Source: Buchnera aphidicola (Meitanaphis flavogallis) (GTDB taxonomy: Bacteria > Pseudomonadota > Gammaproteobacteria > Enterobacterales > Enterobacteriaceae). Taken from it: a stretch of DNA of 64,000 nucleotides. The position numbers and the translations under genes are program-made. The DNA is taken from NCBI GenBank assembly GCA_039830035.1, contig CP140038.1:124001-188000 (forward strand), given 5' to 3'. Positions 62,609-64,000 of this stretch are shown piece after piece (within the stretch, counting starts at the first letter, position 1; every line of letters starts with the position of its first letter). Under the pieces are notes generated by a model. The model was given only the letters and a program-made list of their open reading frames with translations, was not told the origin of the DNA and did not search any database.

Positions 62609-64000
62609 ATGCGTACTGTAATGTTAATTCCTATAGGGATTAATGTTGGATTAACTACTGTTAGTATAGGATTAATTCAAAAAATACAAGATAGTAACTT
62701 TCATGTCAAGTTTTTTAAACCAGTCTTTTATAGTACGTATGATCATGATTGTGTTGATCATACTACAAGTATTTTAGAAAAAATGAGTTCTATTGTATGT
62801 CTTAAACCTGTTAAAGTACATCATATACATCATTTTTTAACAAAATATAAAAAACAAACAATTATAGAAAATATTTTATTAGAAATACGTTCTAAAACAA
62901 AATATAATGATGTTTTATTGTTAGAAGGAATATGTTTACGATCATTTACTTTGCTTTCTAATGAAATAAATTACGAAATTTCACGAATTACTAATGCAGA
63001 AGTTATTTTCATATGTACTATACAAAATGACAGTATAGTTGAAATTAACAATGTTATGAATATTATTAAAAGAAATTTCATGGAGAAAAAATATATACAT
63101 ATCAAAGGTATTATAATTAATGAATTTAAAATGATACAGTTTGACTCGTCTAGAAATTTTATAGGTTATTTTAATATATTTGATCTTATGTTAAAGAAAA
63201 AAAAGTTTAGCGTTCTTAACAAGAGTATATTATCTAAGCATTGTAATATACCGATATTAGGTTGTATTCCATGGAATTCAAAATTAATAGAACCTAATTT
63301 AGAAGAGATATCATTTTATCTTCAAGCGTATGTTATAAATAAAGAAAAATTGAGTTCTTTATACATTAAATCTGTTATTGTATATAAAAATAGTGATGTT
63401 TTTAAATATAATAATCAATTTTTATCTCGTACAATTTTACTACTGTCATCAGATCATTTTTATAATTTAGAAACGATATGTACTATTATAAATAGAAATA
63501 ATCTCATTGTTTCTATATTGTTAACAGATAGTAATGCATTTTATATGCGTTTGGTAGAATCATGCTCTTTTATTAAAATACGTGTGCCGATTTTATTAGT
63601 TAAGACAAATATGTTAAAAACAATTTTATTATTAAAAGAGTTTGATTGCAAAGTATCTGTGAAGGATAATAGTAAGTTTAATATAGTAAAAAATCATGTT
63701 TCTTTACATATTGATAATAATTTTATAACTTCTTTAAGTGATAAATATAATTCCCAATATCCGATGTGTTCATCAGCATTTATTTATAGTTTACGAAAGT
63801 TATCTAAAAAAAATAAAAAAAGAATTCTCCTTCCTGAAGGAACGGAGCTGCGCATTATTCAAGCTGCTTCTATTTGTGCAAGTAAAAATATCGCACAATG
63901 TGTTTTATTAGGAAATCCAAATGAAATTAGAAACATTGCTAAACTTAATAACATTAGATTAGAATCAAATATAGAGATTTTAAATCCAGAATTAATAAGA
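62609..64000 (+). CDS. pta: Phosphate acetyltransferase, 3' end outside window
   Basis: Pta converts acetyl-CoA and phosphate to acetyl phosphate, the substrate of AckA. The frame is open for 464 codons to the window end, of about 710 expected. The start RTVMLIPIGINVGLTTVSIG matches the N-terminal P-loop-like domain of the long enterobacterial form (in E. coli MLIPTGTSVGLTSVS), the middle regulatory domain is weakly conserved, and the catalytic PTA_PTB domain begins near residue 405 with LPEGTELRIIQAASIC and CVLLGNPNEI. TTTTGGAGT precedes the ATG. It forms the ackA-pta unit. Confidence 0.94.
   Translation, partial: MRTVMLIPIGINVGLTTVSIGLIQKIQDSNFHVKFFKPVFYSTYDHDCVDHTTSILEKMSSIVCLKPVKVHHIHHFLTKYKKQTIIENILLEIRSKTKYNDVLLLEGICLRSFTLLSNEINYEISRITNAEVIFICTIQNDSIVEINNVMNIIKRNFMEKKYIHIKGIIINEFKMIQFDSSRNFIGYFNIFDLMLKKKKFSVLNKSILSKHCNIPILGCIPWNSKLIEPNLEEISFYLQAYVINKEKLSSLYIKSVIVYKNSDVFKYNNQFLSRTILLLSSDHFYNLETICTIINRNNLIVSILLTDSNAFYMRLVESCSFIKIRVPILLVKTNMLKTILLLKEFDCKVSVKDNSKFNIVKNHVSLHIDNNFITSLSDKYNSQYPMCSSAFIYSLRKLSKKNKKRILLPEGTELRIIQAASICASKNIAQCVLLGNPNEIRNIAKLNNIRLESNIEILNPELIR

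Noticed and set aside
1..64000. tRNA, rRNA, CRISPR, insertion sequence or defence system
   Set aside because: I read the spacers for T-loop motifs, repeat arrays, transposase or toxin-like frames and saw none; almost every gene is an E. coli orthologue. A tRNAscan or Infernal run would settle the RNA part.

Overview
The window is a piece of the chromosome of a Buchnera aphidicola-type aphid endosymbiont (gamma-proteobacterium, reduced genome). The basis is very strong A+T bias including long runs of A and T, a gene set made almost only of E. coli orthologues at normal length, loss of the genes that stand between them in E. coli (for example fkpB, apaG, pdxA/surA, hemA/lolB), sparse spacers without recognisable content, and no mobile element, phage, CRISPR, rRNA or tRNA gene that I could see. 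The standard bacterial code fits (UGA is used as stop). I cannot name the strain from the sequence alone.

Layout: 1-2600 sufA and ydiK (divergent). 2600-10650 aroH and the translation cluster thrS-infC-rpmI-rplT-pheS-pheT, followed by what looks like an eroded ihfA. 11090-14254 yajC-secD-secF (Sec translocon accessory complex). 14269-17256 glyS/glyQ on the minus strand. 17755-19942 nfo, rplY and yabI. 20407-22090 rsmA-apaH. 22106-33265 a long minus-strand series ribF-ileS-lspA-ispH-dapB-carA-carB-folA. 33484-36975 rpsT and the dnaK-dnaJ heat-shock operon with a near-perfect sigma-32 promoter. 37225-52217 the complete nuo operon (complex I, with fused nuoCD). 52689-54481 folC, cvpA. 54645-56520 prs, ispE (minus). 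57148-60030 prfA-prmC-sirB1. 60248-61117 nadE (minus). 61336-64000 ackA-pta, with pta cut by the window end.

Together the genes cover translation (four aminoacyl-tRNA synthetases, IF3, RF1 and its methylase, four ribosomal proteins), protein export and folding, respiration through NADH dehydrogenase I, acetate/ATP metabolism, isoprenoid steps, and biosynthesis that matters to the aphid: chorismate entry (aroH), lysine/diaminopimelate (dapB), carbamoyl phosphate for arginine and pyrimidines (carAB), and riboflavin cofactors (ribF).

I did not find an undescribed defence or metabolic system. The most interesting signals are of another kind: (i) three genes (secF, ispE, ackA) that are intact except for one missing A in a poly(A) tract, consistent with rescue by polymerase slippage; (ii) replacement of the proofreading residues in both ThrRS and PheRS while their synthetic sites stay intact and IleRS keeps most of its editing core; (iii) a perfect 14-bp terminator-like hairpin inside the nuoI coding region; (iv) a relic of ihfA at its ancestral place; and (v) an unusually GC-rich hairpin after rplY.
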